The translations under genes were made by a program, and so were the position numbers. A model generated the notes under the pieces. It searched no databases and had not been told where the DNA came from. It worked only from the letters and a program-made list of their open reading frames with translations. Shown in pieces: positions 48,863 through 61,400 of a DNA stretch of 64,000 bases (within the stretch, counting starts at the first letter, position 1; each line of letters starts with the position of its first letter). Source of the DNA: Mesorhabditis belari (taxonomy: Eukaryota > Nematoda > Chromadorea > Rhabditida > Rhabditidae); the NCBI GenBank assembly GCA_958450365.1, contig CAUEEP010000737.1, positions 4,019,501-4,083,500 on the forward strand. The letters run 5' to 3'.

Positions 48863-49441
48863 ACATAGGTAGATGAGCCTCAAGGGTTCAGGCCCCTAAG
48901 TCATTCAAACTTCTGCCCTATTCTAAGAGTCATGGACTTGGGAACGTTTGAAGTTCCCAAATTGTGACTAAATATGTTGACAGTCGACTAGCTATTGTAT
49001 TAACCATTATAATTTTTGTTATTGAGTTTCATTTCTTTAAAATGATGCTCCCCTTAAAGTTTTCTACTTCAGAAAATTCACTTCCTCTCCTCTCTTCTCT
49101 TTTTTTGAGTGTCAAAAACCTAATCCGTATGTGTGTGGGTGTAAGGCCTATCACTGTTTGCCATTTTTCACTCAAACCAAAAACCTAGGCCTTGCCTAAG
49201 AGTGGGCAGAAAAAAACTTTTAAGTTAGAGATTAAACGAAAGCAGGGAAGGCGATGAGTACGACATTTTTGCCTATTGACGGAACTGCTTTATCAAAAAA
49301 AGGCGCAAAAGTTGAACAGGGCGGATTAATGGGCAAGACTTGCTTCGTATTTGAGTTTTTGACGCTCTTGTAAGGTTATTCTTAGAGCATTTCAGTCAAC
49401 TAACTATACCTTTTATATAAGAAAGTTATAGTGCTACGAGA
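48863..49441. other. Upstream region of the kinase gene
   Basis: No gene recognised. Ends at the start codon at 49442 and should contain the promoter of the receptor kinase. Confidence 0.5.
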
Positions 49442-52400
49442 ATGCTCGGAATGCAACTGATTCCGCTAATATTACTTGCGACTTTAGCGTCAGGAGATAA
49501 TCGGATTTTTGAGCTCACCGCTCAAGCTCCATCGTTTGCTATTCATAAGGATCGGCTCAATAACATTTTGAAGGTAAATATGTAGGAAAAGAAACTCATA
49601 GGCTATGGGGATAACAAAAAATAACAAAAATTAAACATAAATAAAAAGCTATAACTAAACTGTATGAAAAAACATATAGTGAATGCTATTTTTTAGTCGT
49701 TCACAATCAAGGTCACTGATGGAAGCAAAATTCTTGTCGATTACACGCAGAGAGGCTGCTCAAAACTGGCTGAGAACAAGAACTGCAACGACACGCTTCC
49801 ATTCACAATCGAGGGAGAGATAATTGAGGAGTTCGACGAAAAAGATAAGCTGTAAGTTACGAAAATTTTTAGAGATTATTGAAGTAGGTGAGCTAAACGC
49901 GCTAGTGGTTTTGGCTAAAATCATCGTATTCCTTACATTTACTCACCCATTGAATCCGCTAAATTTTACGGGCTGCCAATTTAAGCGGTTGAGACGGTTT
50001 CAAAAATTTTACCGATTAGCAAAGCCCTTTTTTATAGGTTTTAGTTTTGTTCATGTTTGTTTGTAACAAATAGACTTGGCCTAACGATACCTTAACAATA
50101 CCAATACTAAACTGTAAATTGGAAAATGTAGCCGGAATCTTGCTCAAAACTAGGCATCTTCATTATTTTAGTAAGCTCCAAGTTCTGTCTGTAGAGAGAT
50201 AACATGCCGTAAATATTCTAATAGAAGAGCCCTCTATCGGAGCGCCACGTAGTCTAAGCTTGCACTCAAAGAACCGCTCATATCTCGACGCCCAGACATT
50301 TGTTTCTGGGCGCTTAGGTATCAAATTAGAGTAGAGAGGATGGGTGATTGTTTTAGATATAACATAGATTTCTAGCATTAACCAACGCAAAATGATTGAA
50401 AAATGATGAAAAATCGGCTTTTTTTGCCACTTATTTTGTTATTCAAAATTAAGTTTTTTGTTCTAAGGGCTCGTTGAAGGTGAAAATATGTGTTATATCT
50501 CAAAAAATCACCCATTCTCACTACTTTGATTTGATACCTAAGCCCACAGAAATTCATGGTGACCTTAAATAAGTTCAATCAATTATGTAAAAGTAGATGT
50601 TTTTTGACTGCCGATCTAAAGAACATTTTTTGATGGCCAAAATTTCTCAATGCAAGCTCCCTAAAAAAGTATCATACTTCCAACACATAAACAATAATTT
50701 AGAATCGCATCAACTTTCAGTGACTATTCTATTTATTTTTGTAAAAGCTTGTGAAAAAAGCCTCGGGTCCTAAAACGGGATTTCAAAAAACAATTTTTTT
50801 TAAATTGAGCTTTCCGCAAAACTGTTTGGTTAAAAAAAAGGCAGAGGGGCAAATTATACTATTTACATCTTGAAAACCCAAAGATTTTGACTTTTTGTGG
50901 TGAAAATCAATGCCAAATTCCAAAAAATTACTCACGAAAGTGCCGTTTCTTAAATAATTTAAAATTTCACCATGAATTGGTCTCAAAATTTAGTGGAAAA
51001 TTTCTATAATATTTGAGAAAATACTGTCAAAATTTCAGATAAATTGATTGATAAAAATTTGATTTGAACACATAGCAAAGGCTTACTGTTTAAACTAATA
51101 ATTGTGAGCAAGCTACCCGCCCACTTTTTCTTTTACTGTAACCATTCAGATCGTTCTCGTCATGGAACCAGGTCAATGTGCTTGACACTTACTACATCTA
51201 TCGCTTCTCGATCACTGAAAAATCTCAACTCGTCGTTCAACCGTCGTCCAACGTCGACCCCCAATTCGTCTATGCCATCTCGTTCCGTGTGGCAGAATGG
51301 GTGAACGGTTTGGGAAGCAGAAATTGCATTGAGAACTTTAAAAAATAGAAACACAATCCGTTCTGGTAATCCCAGGAATAAAAGGCGAGCAGAATGCAAT
51401 CGCTGTGAAGGGGCAATTCGATTGTAACGGTTGTTCCAAGCTCAAATGAATACAAGTAAGCTTGATACTAAAAAAATTGGCATCACTTTGGCTCTCTCAC
51501 CACAAGAATTTAGGTGGAATGATGGACCAATCTCTTATCTGAAGCCGAGAAATCAGTACCACCAATATCCGGATCCGGGCTGCGTGGCTTTCAAAGTAAA
51601 ATAGCCCAGGCTTTTTGGTTTGAACCAAATCTAAAAACTAAAAAAGAAAAAACTATTTATGTCTAGTTTACAGGACGCTCTTGACTGTAAAGATGAGACA
51701 ATCTATGAGTCCTTTGCTGGATCCGATCCCGGCAGCAATCCAAATGAGAATCATCAACTGCTTAATGGATTGTTGGTTTTTAGTCATGATTTTTCTACAT
51801 TTTTGCGATCAGAAAAAGTAGGCGGCAGTGAAATTAGAATAAAGACAGTATAGTTACTCATTTATAGTTTTTTTTTCAGCGGTAAATACCTCAATGAGCT
51901 GGTTGTCTATAGTCGCTCAACGGCGGCAACGATTCTCACAAAAGTTCAGTGCACTTTCTGTCTCATCTATGCCACTACAGCGTTTGATCAACGTTAGTTC
52001 TAGTATTTTTGACATGTATTGCAATTTTCTCAGATCAATCGATGAATCGAATCTCTATTTGGACCCCTCCCTATTATCCATGGATCCACGACAATCCAGA
52101 CCGACTCGCATATGGCGCCGATTACCGAGTACTTCTTGGATATTTTCCTGTATCAAAAAGTTGTTTAAGGCGTCAAAATAATTCAAGCTTTTAGCCGCTA
52201 CTCATCCAACCAAAGTTCACCGCTGAAATCAGAAAACTGCAAGGTGGAGCGCTCTGGTTTGCAACCCTACAAAGCGAAAATCCTCCTCTGACTCCTCTTT
52301 ACAATGCAAGGTAGTTTGTTTTCAAGTTCCTCAAAAAAAGAGAATTTTCAGTATCACAAGTCCCATCAAAGATCCCATTCCACTAAATGGAACATTCACT

Positions 52401-55400
52401 CAGGTAATTTTTTATTAACACTCGAAGTTGAGCACAAATAACACAAAGAATTTTTTAAAGGCTTTTGACACAAAAGCCGCCACCTGCACTAGAACTTTTT
52501 AGGAAATTCGATTTGAAAACGTTTTTCTATGAGACACTCTGTATAATAAACATTATTGTGGACTCACCATTTTTTTAAGGCTTGCTTAGAGCAACCCATA
52601 AATTGGCTTTGACCCGAAAATGTGGGAAAACAGAGCAACAGGAAAAGCTCTTTTGTTATGTAACAAAAAAAAGGCGGTTCTTGTTATTATATTTTTACCA
52701 GAAGAAACCGCTGCTTTGTAGCTCTAAATAAATGCAAATATATACAGTTTCTATAGATTGCATTCTAACTAAAAATTTCTTAAAAATCGTTTTTTGACCC
52801 CAATAATCAAGTTCAATCAAAATTCTGATGGTTTCTCCGTGTTTCCCAAACCCGATCACCTCTATTTACATCTTTACTCCATCAAAAAACTTGAAAGGTA
52901 AGCCGAAAGCTTGGTAACACAAACAATTTCTTAAAATTATAAAATGGATAATATAGTAGATAGGTCATATTTTCACAAAGAAAATGCTGTGCTTCAATGA
53001 ATTTAGAAACAGGCCCAAGAAACAACCCTAATTTTAATTAGCAAAGTATTCAACAAAAGCTTGCAGCTCCTCTGGTGTCCCAGGCTGGAGCAAATGGACA
53101 AAGCCGGTTTTATGATTGTGACCAAAGAAGATCCGGACAATCATGTCCGGCACTATTATCTCGATGATCAGACACCATCGATGGCCATTCACTGGGTGTT
53201 CATGGCAACTTTTGATGTAAGCTTTGCTTTTATTCAACTCCGATGTCATTTAGAGCATTCTAATTGAAATCCACGAGCCCTCGGAAATCCTCATGGATTG
53301 GACACAATACGGATGCGCTGGACTGGACAAGCTGGACAATTCGACTCCGGTAACACATAGCATTTTATTGGTAATTTGCGTTTTGAGATGAGACCCTGTG
53401 CTGATGAAGTGCCCTTTTTGTTGGATGGAGCGAAACCCGATGATGGAAATCTCAAACAGGACGTGATGTGAGTCGGCATTAATCTGGCCAAACCTTTTCA
53501 TGGGATAAGGGGACAAATCTTTTAGTTGGACTTATGATAAATTATGCATAGAGTTACTAAATGATCTAAACTGTTCTGAAAGAAATTGAATCCAAAACCA
53601 ATACAAAAATAATCAAACGAGATTAAACTGTTTTCTCTTTTTGCTGCAAAAAAAACTTTTAGCTCTTGTAACTTAGAGGAGACTTTTGAACTTTGAAGAA
53701 TTCGCAGCTGTTTCGCAACAGAGATTTGTGATTATTCAAAGACACTTTGATTATGAAAAGAAGCTTTAGATGGAAAACACTTCAAATTTTTCCAAATAAC
53801 GCTGTCTCCTTTGGTTGCATCCTTTGACAAAGCCATTCGTTCAATACCATCACTGCCGTTTTCTCATTAAAAATGAAAGAATAACGGGCTGAAAACTGAA
53901 TTTCACCATCTCTTTCTTGTTCTGCTTTTTGCAGCTCTCCAAAAATAGTATCCAGTGTATTTGAGGTTACTCTGTTGGGATAGTCGTTTACGATGTCGGT
54001 GGCTGGCTGAGATTAAATCCCTGATGTTTGAACGGTGAATTTTGATGTTCGCTCAGAAAGAAAGACCTGGGCAAAACAGTTGCTACCTATTATTGTCAAT
54101 AAAAAAATCCCAGCAAGCACATGCGCAAAACGTTAAAAACCGAAAAATAAGTGTAAAAGTCCCAAATAAATTCAAAATTCTCCTCAAAGTTCAAAAGTCC
54201 CCTCTAAGTTAAAAGAGCCAAACTTTTAGCCAAGGCAATTTGAATTAAAAAAATCGGATCAGGAAAAGCTTTTGTTCAAAGCGTTGAATTCAATTAACTT
54301 TCAGCCCATTTGCGGGGTCAAAACAAAACAACATCGCTTTCACAATCGGCAACTATTACACGACTCACCTAAAGTTGAGCACTCGATCAAAAGTTGTTCT
54401 GACACCAGTGCTCACTGCAACCAACGTCGAGTTTGCCATTGCCATCCGTGCCAGCAATTGGGTTAATGGTAAGATATTTTTTACTCTTGAGGTTAATTAC
54501 CACCTCCTAGTCACAAAAAAGTTAATCGTTCTTCCGTGGCGGAATCCGGAGCATAACGATGGATCGATGCTGTATATTCAAATGAAGGAGGGATGGATAG
54601 CTACCGTTGTCGCGAATCCGAACGCGTGGGCAACTTTTTTTGATGAATGATAAATGGTTTCTGTGTGACTAGTTTCTGTGTCTGGACCTAGATGAGAAAA
54701 AGCCACATTAAATACTATGCAAGAGATTTGAAATCCAGCCATCGGGACTGACTGATGGCTGAACACATCACAGACCAGGCTCTTTTTGCTTGGCGCCTCT
54801 TTTCGCATATAAACTAATTAACTTTTTATGCTTTCTAACATTTATTTTCTCTTTCCTAGCTTCTTCCATAAAAAAGCAAAAAAAGTAATGGCCGCGAACT
54901 CGAACCCTCGACCCTCGGATCCATATCCAAACGCTCTACCGACTTGTATCTTACCAAATTTTTTTGAATAAACTAAAAACGGATCGGATTCCCCACTATC
55001 GATTTACTTTTTATGTGTTTTTATAGAGAAATCTGACCATTCATTAAAGAAATATGGTCACAGGCGACAGTCAAAATGTGGGCTGACATCAACCAATGTC
55101 GGCAAGGTGTTAAGTCATGGCCCCGATTTCGCTCTGACATTAGCAACCGAAAAGTGGTGCAGTTTTGCACCCTCCATAGTCTTAACTACTTTGTGATCTT
55201 GTTTCTTTTAGTCGACACAATTCAAATATTTTAAATCCTATTTAGCCCTATTCATGGTCCATATGGAGTGTTGAAAGTGGTCGGGAAAAACTATGGACCC
55301 TACCAAGAAATCGATTGTCCCGTGTTTCGGGTGAGTCTCAACTCTAGACTCATTGTTTTAAGTTAACAAAATTCTGCGGCACAATTTAACCGGAAACAAT

Positions 55401-58400
55401 CAAGTTTCCAGCAAAAAACCAACGAAGAGGAGCTCTCGTGTCCCGATGAGACGATTTACGAGAGTTTCGCCGGCAGTGATCCCGGCTACTCAAGAAATCA
55501 GCGACACTTTTTGGTAGATGGCGAGTGAGTGCATTTACGAAAAGCAGCTCTTGAGTAGTTTCCGGGTATTTTGGATGAATCTCAATCTTTTACTGTTTTT
55601 TCTTTCAGCTTTTAAGACTTGCCAACAACATAACTATCAAATAAAGATTTTTATGCTGATTCCGAATCTGAACTCAGATTTGAAAAATATTGACTCTGGG
55701 TTATGTTAGAGCATCTAAAAGAACCTCCATCTATTGATAATAATAAATCCGGATTCTTTCAAAATACCCGAAAACTACGGAAGGGCCCGAAAAAATGTCC
55801 CTTAAAATGAAATGAAATGAATAAGCTCGTTTAGCAAAAATGAACAAGCCTTACTATTAAGAACCATCGACCATAAGTAATCAGATTTCAGAGCCTACGA
55901 GTTGAAGGTGATCACGCGATCAAGTGCAACAACAATGCAAGCAAAGAGCGAATGCAAATATTGTCTCCAGTTTTACATGTGGGACAATATGGGGCCCGGT
56001 TGTTAGTTATCAATTCAGTCGATTATCTGACAATATAATAAATGGTGCAATAATCACATAAGCTTATATAATATTCAAAAAGCTCAATCGATCACCTTTA
56101 TGCATTTTACAGATTACAAGCTGAGTCAGATGTCAATCATTTCGCCACCCTGGCATCCATGGATCTTCGATGAAGTAGAACTAACTCTTTTTGTGACTGG
56201 TGGAGGTTTCGTTCGCGCTGATATTGCTGGCTATGTTTGACATTTTTTATTACGACTTATAAAAGGTCCATTTTTAGACAGAAAGATCGAAAGTTCGATT
56301 TTCAGCCGATTTACGATACATCAAAAAGGGCATACTCCGATTACAGACCTATTACACAAGTTATCCGCCAGATAGGACCATCGATTGCTGGGGTGCTCTC
56401 GCTACGGATAGAAAGCATGTTTTTACAGGGACTATCATAATAGAAAATCCTCCATAATTTTAGCTACACAACAAACTTTACTCTGGACTTTTTTACCCTC
56501 TGCATGCAAGTGAGCAAAGAGCTTTTTGAGTGTTATACAAAGGCACCCTCGTTTGGTACAATTTATAAGTATTGTATTGGGTTGAGCATTATGAAATTGC
56601 GGCGTCTTCAAAGGAACTTTTGATAAAAATTAAATCATAACTTTTTCTTTTTGTCTTTCTTTTGTTAACCAAAATAAACATAAAATTAAAATTTTTGTTG
56701 ACCAAAAATTTTCGAATAAGAACTTGTCACTTTTTGAGAATACATGAGATATTTTTGAGGATACTATTCCCAGGACTCAGACAAGTCTTTTTTCGTTACT
56801 AGAAAAAAATCTGAGACAAATTTATGGTTTAGTTTTTTTTTCAAAAGTTCGTCCGGAGATTTCATTTTCCCCAACCCAAGATTAGGTTGAGTACTAATTA
56901 GGGAAAGGCAGGCACTTGCCGTGGCCCCCCGGAACGAGACCAAACCCATCTTATAGAATCGACTACGCTCATTCCGAATCTGCTTCTAGTTTTTGCTCTC
57001 GAGACCTGTAAGGCAAGATATCTGACTAATAACTTTTGGTTGCATTTTTTATCTCTATTTGTTGCCTCCACGAAATCGGAGGTAAAAAGTTGTTTTCAAT
57101 TATCAAAAAGACTTTATTAATATAAAAAGGAAAAGCAATAAAAGTTTGCCATGAGGGGAATCGAACCAGGGCAAAAAAAGTCTAGCAACCTCGGCTACGC
57201 AGCCACATTTTAAGGGATGACATGGAGGTCTCAAATGGAGATCAAAAATACAACCAAAACTTGTAAGCCAGATATCTTACGTTATAGGCCTCGAGCACAA
57301 AAACTAAGAGCCGATTTGGAATCAGCGTACTCGATTCTATAAGATGGGTTTGGTCTCGTTCCAAAAGGCCACGGCAAGTGGCCTGCATTTCCCTAGCAAG
57401 TCTTTCACCCTTCATTTCATTATCTAAATGAACGAATCTCAAACTACCAAATATCAAACGGTTTCTTTCATTATAAATCTTTATCGTTTACTTTTTCTAA
57501 TTTTTAAGCAATTTTTGATATTTTAAAATAATCTGCGAGAGCGAAAACTGGAAAAGTTTAATATGGAAAGTGGAAAATTTTTTAAAAATATTGACAAATG
57601 AGCACATAGAGAAAAAAGCTAAACGGATTATTTTGAAATTTTGATTGTAGTAACGACTTTTTGTGCGTTATCTTTTTTATTTTTTCTTCAAAATAGGTTT
57701 CATTGGAAGAAACGGTCCAAATCGCATCATCGGACCTTATCGTTTTTGAACATTCGGCTTCTTGCTAATGAAAAACCTTCAAAGCAAAGCTTTTAAGAAA
57801 CTGACAGAAGTCATTTGCAAAAGAAATGATTGAGCTATCTAATGAAAAAAAACCGTATTTCATTTGGTAGCTTGAGACTTATTCAATTAGAAAATGAGTT
57901 TGGGTGAAAGACCTAGTACTCAACCTAATTAGGTTGAGCCTAAAAATGGATTCAGCTTGCAGTTTTTTACAACTAACATTGGTATTCTGTTATCGTAGAG
58001 CCTAAAAATACCTGTGATCAGTCTCATTTTGCGCTCTAGTGGAGCTATAATCCACTCGTTGGGAACTCGTTTGAAAGGGGCCACGGCTTTCTACTGGTGC
58101 TGAGGCAGAAGCCTCGAATCATCGAGCTCACTCAAGAAACACCCTCCTATGTCATCCATGGGCTACGGCTATACGATTTTGGGGTTTGTCACAAGAAAAA
58201 CTTATTCTTTTTATTATTGCTCAATTTGCAGTTGATTCTCCTAAAGTTTTCGAGTGCTGGCGATTTGCTGGCCGATTATACACAAGCTGGATGTGCAACT
58301 GTAAGTGCATCCCATCCCCACCAAAAAAGCATACCAAATCAGTCGGAATTCCCATTCTACTGAAAACTAACCAGAACAGGCAGGCCAGGCCAGAAGTTAA

Positions 58401-61400
58401 TACACAGCTTTCCAAATGACGATCATCGTGAAAAGTTGTTACACTGGCACTAAAAGTGTTTGTAAATGCCTAAATATAACATTATTTTATAGACTATAAA
58501 AAGCAGAAGCTTGTATAAAAATAATATTTATCACTACGAGTGTCGGTCTAAACAATAAAAAGTTCAGACTAACATTGGCCAGGCCAGAGTAGGGTCTGAG
58601 CAGACCAGGGCCAAAGGTAGGTCACTCCAGTCCTACTCTGGCCACAAACATGGCTGCAAATTTACCGAAAACCCAGATCAGGCAGGTCAAAAGATGACAC
58701 CCAGTTTTTAAAAGGATGGTCTACAGTAGTAAAACTCATTATCATATAAACTATGGCTAATTTATTGAATACAACCTAGACAGCCAAATATAGCATTATA
58801 GACCGTAAAAAGTAGTAATTTGTATAGAAACAAGAAGTTTGCCTCTAAAAAGTTTGTCCTCCTCTGGGACCCCAAGACGGAAGTGACGTGGATTGACTTC
58901 TTACCTTGTCTGGTCTGGCCTTAACTTTTCAAGCTAGACTTTTGTCCTGCCCTGACCATGACTTTTGCTCTCTGTAGTGCTTCGTACATGCTATCATGGT
59001 TGCGTATAGAAAACAATTCTAGAACTGTACTAGTGGCTCGGACCCAGCTCAGAAGATGCCAGACTGTTGTGAACCGACTCCATTTATTGCTGATCGGGCT
59101 GATCGAAACATCTTCCAACGTGCTTATCCGACGTTAGTCGAAAAGCATTTAACAAATAGCTGATGGGCTAGCGAACCAGAGTGTTCTGAACTAACTTGTA
59201 AAGAAAATTTTTCATGCAGCTTTGCTTTTTGAGGCTGAGGACTGAATAGTACCATAAAGCACAAAGTTTTTTAGTCGCTACATCTCTAGCAACGGAACTG
59301 ATGGCTATTTATACACGGCATCAGCAAGCATGAACACAAAACTGCAACAGATTTGGATACAAGCAAGGCGTGGTGTTTGGATTGATGAATGGGCTGTGGC
59401 CTTCCATCTCCAGCCATGGGTTAATGGTAAAAAGTTTTTCAATGACTAGTGTTTGGGTCTAGATAATGAAATGGAGCAGAAGCTGGGTTGGCCGGCTCGA
59501 GTCATGCTTCAGAAAAGCGGCACAATACTTGCAAAACTTTCAAAGAGCATTTTAATGTTATATAGAGATACAAATGTTTTTTTTGATACATTTAATAAGT
59601 AATGTTGTAAATAAATTATCATTGTACAGTTTGTACTCAGATTTGTCTAAGCTTGGCTATAATTTTTTGAAGCAATTCTGCCAATAGTTGTCTTCAAAGA
59701 AATCGTCCAACTTTCAGAATCGAAAAAGCACTTGTTGATCACAGGACTTGGAATACATGATGAATTAGATAATAATTATCAAATTTTAATCAAAGAAAAC
59801 CTCATCCCAACAATTGTGCCGAGTATGGAAGATTTTAGATGGTATTATTACGACAATATCACGTATGTTTTTTCAACAAGTTTTTTGAGACTAGAAAAGT
59901 TTAGTGATATCGGCCCATCAACGCGTTTAACAATCGGTGATCGACCGAACGGAAACCTCGACTTATGTCCAAATTTTACGGTTTATTTTTAAAGTTCAAA
60001 ATTTATAAGATTCTCTTTTTTGCTAGAAATAAACAGAGCAGTATGGCTAAGGTCAGGGATGCTCTCAAAGGACCAAGGCTGGAATCGGTCTAGTTCAGGG
60101 TTGTTCCAAATGAGAAAATCCAGACCAGTTTCAAAACTGAGGCCAGCCCAGGGTTAGTACACAATTTTCCGAACCATTTACAGTGGCAAAAGTGGTATAC
60201 ATTACTGCTAATGTATTAAGTATTGTTTAGCATCACAGACTGTAAAAAAATAGTAATTTGCTCTAATGTGGTCAACTTGAGGCCCTTCGGTCGTTAACAA
60301 GGGAGCGTCTCCCTGTCCTTACTTCTAGCCTGGTCTGGCTTTTTGGAACCACTCTGATCTTGTTTGTTAAAGCCGAACTGTGCCTTCAACCAGGTCTTAT
60401 TATCACATATGTTATAGGCAGAAGTCACTTGTCCTTCTGGTACAGAATATTCAATATATGCTGGTGGGGATCCCGGTACAACCCAAACGTCAAAAGCTCT
60501 ACTTTTTAGCAATATGTAAGGCTTTAAGTCATATAACTTGATTGTTGATTATTTGCAGGGCTGGCTATTCAATTGATTCCCGAGCCACAGCGACCACCAT
60601 TTTACCGAACCAAACCTGTGCTTTTTGTCTTATTTACGAGCCAAAGATCAGCAAAGAGCCGGGTAGATTTATGTTTAGACTATCGAATGCCTAAATTTTC
60701 ATTTAGAATATTTGGACAAATTTTCTCTTTGGTCCTCTGAATATTATCCGTGGATATTTGACTCATGGGATCATCCATTGAGTGAGGAGAACTATACTGG
60801 AGTTTTTAAGATTCAGGTAGGTAAAGACCATGATAGACCAGGACTCTAATTGTAGCTCTAGACTTTAAGAGAAGTCTAATCCTTCAAAAAAGATCCGTTT
60901 AGCCAAATGAGACCAGAGCAATCACAGTTGACTTACGGAGGATCGAGGGTGGAACGCTTGGTTTGCGGACATATTCTACATCGTCATGTCAATCCGATTC
61001 TCTTCGAGATGACCTCAGGCATTTAGCTTAATGATAGATTTATATCCGATGCTTTTCTATATTTAACTTTGCAGTTTGACCTCGGATGACGTTCATCTGC
61101 AGCCCATAATTCACTCATTTGCAAGTTGTGTAAAGGTGGGTTTATTGAAATATTTGTAAGTACAAGTTCATTACTTGAACAAATGATTCATAAGAACAGT
61201 CTTTTTATTGGCTCGACAAATTTGAAATGGTCTCAGGAATAGAAGGTATTTTTATAGATAGAATGGTCACGAGACAGTGACACCACGGATCAAACGGGAT
61301 TTCTCATTCATGTTTGGGAGGGTTCATATGAGCCTCTGAGTACCGAAACTTCTCCAGTAACCCCCAAATCATCCAAGAAAGTCTTATGGTTCGTTGAAAG

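Noticed and set aside
49824..50066. Open frame of 80 codons in the kinase gene
   Set aside because: It overlaps the donor at 49851 and runs into intron sequence. No relation to the module motifs.
56237..56440. Plus-strand frame beginning MTFFITTYKRSIF
   Set aside because: A different frame of the same DNA (TERSKVRFSADLRYIK...) matches modules 1 and 3 and joins its neighbours in phase.
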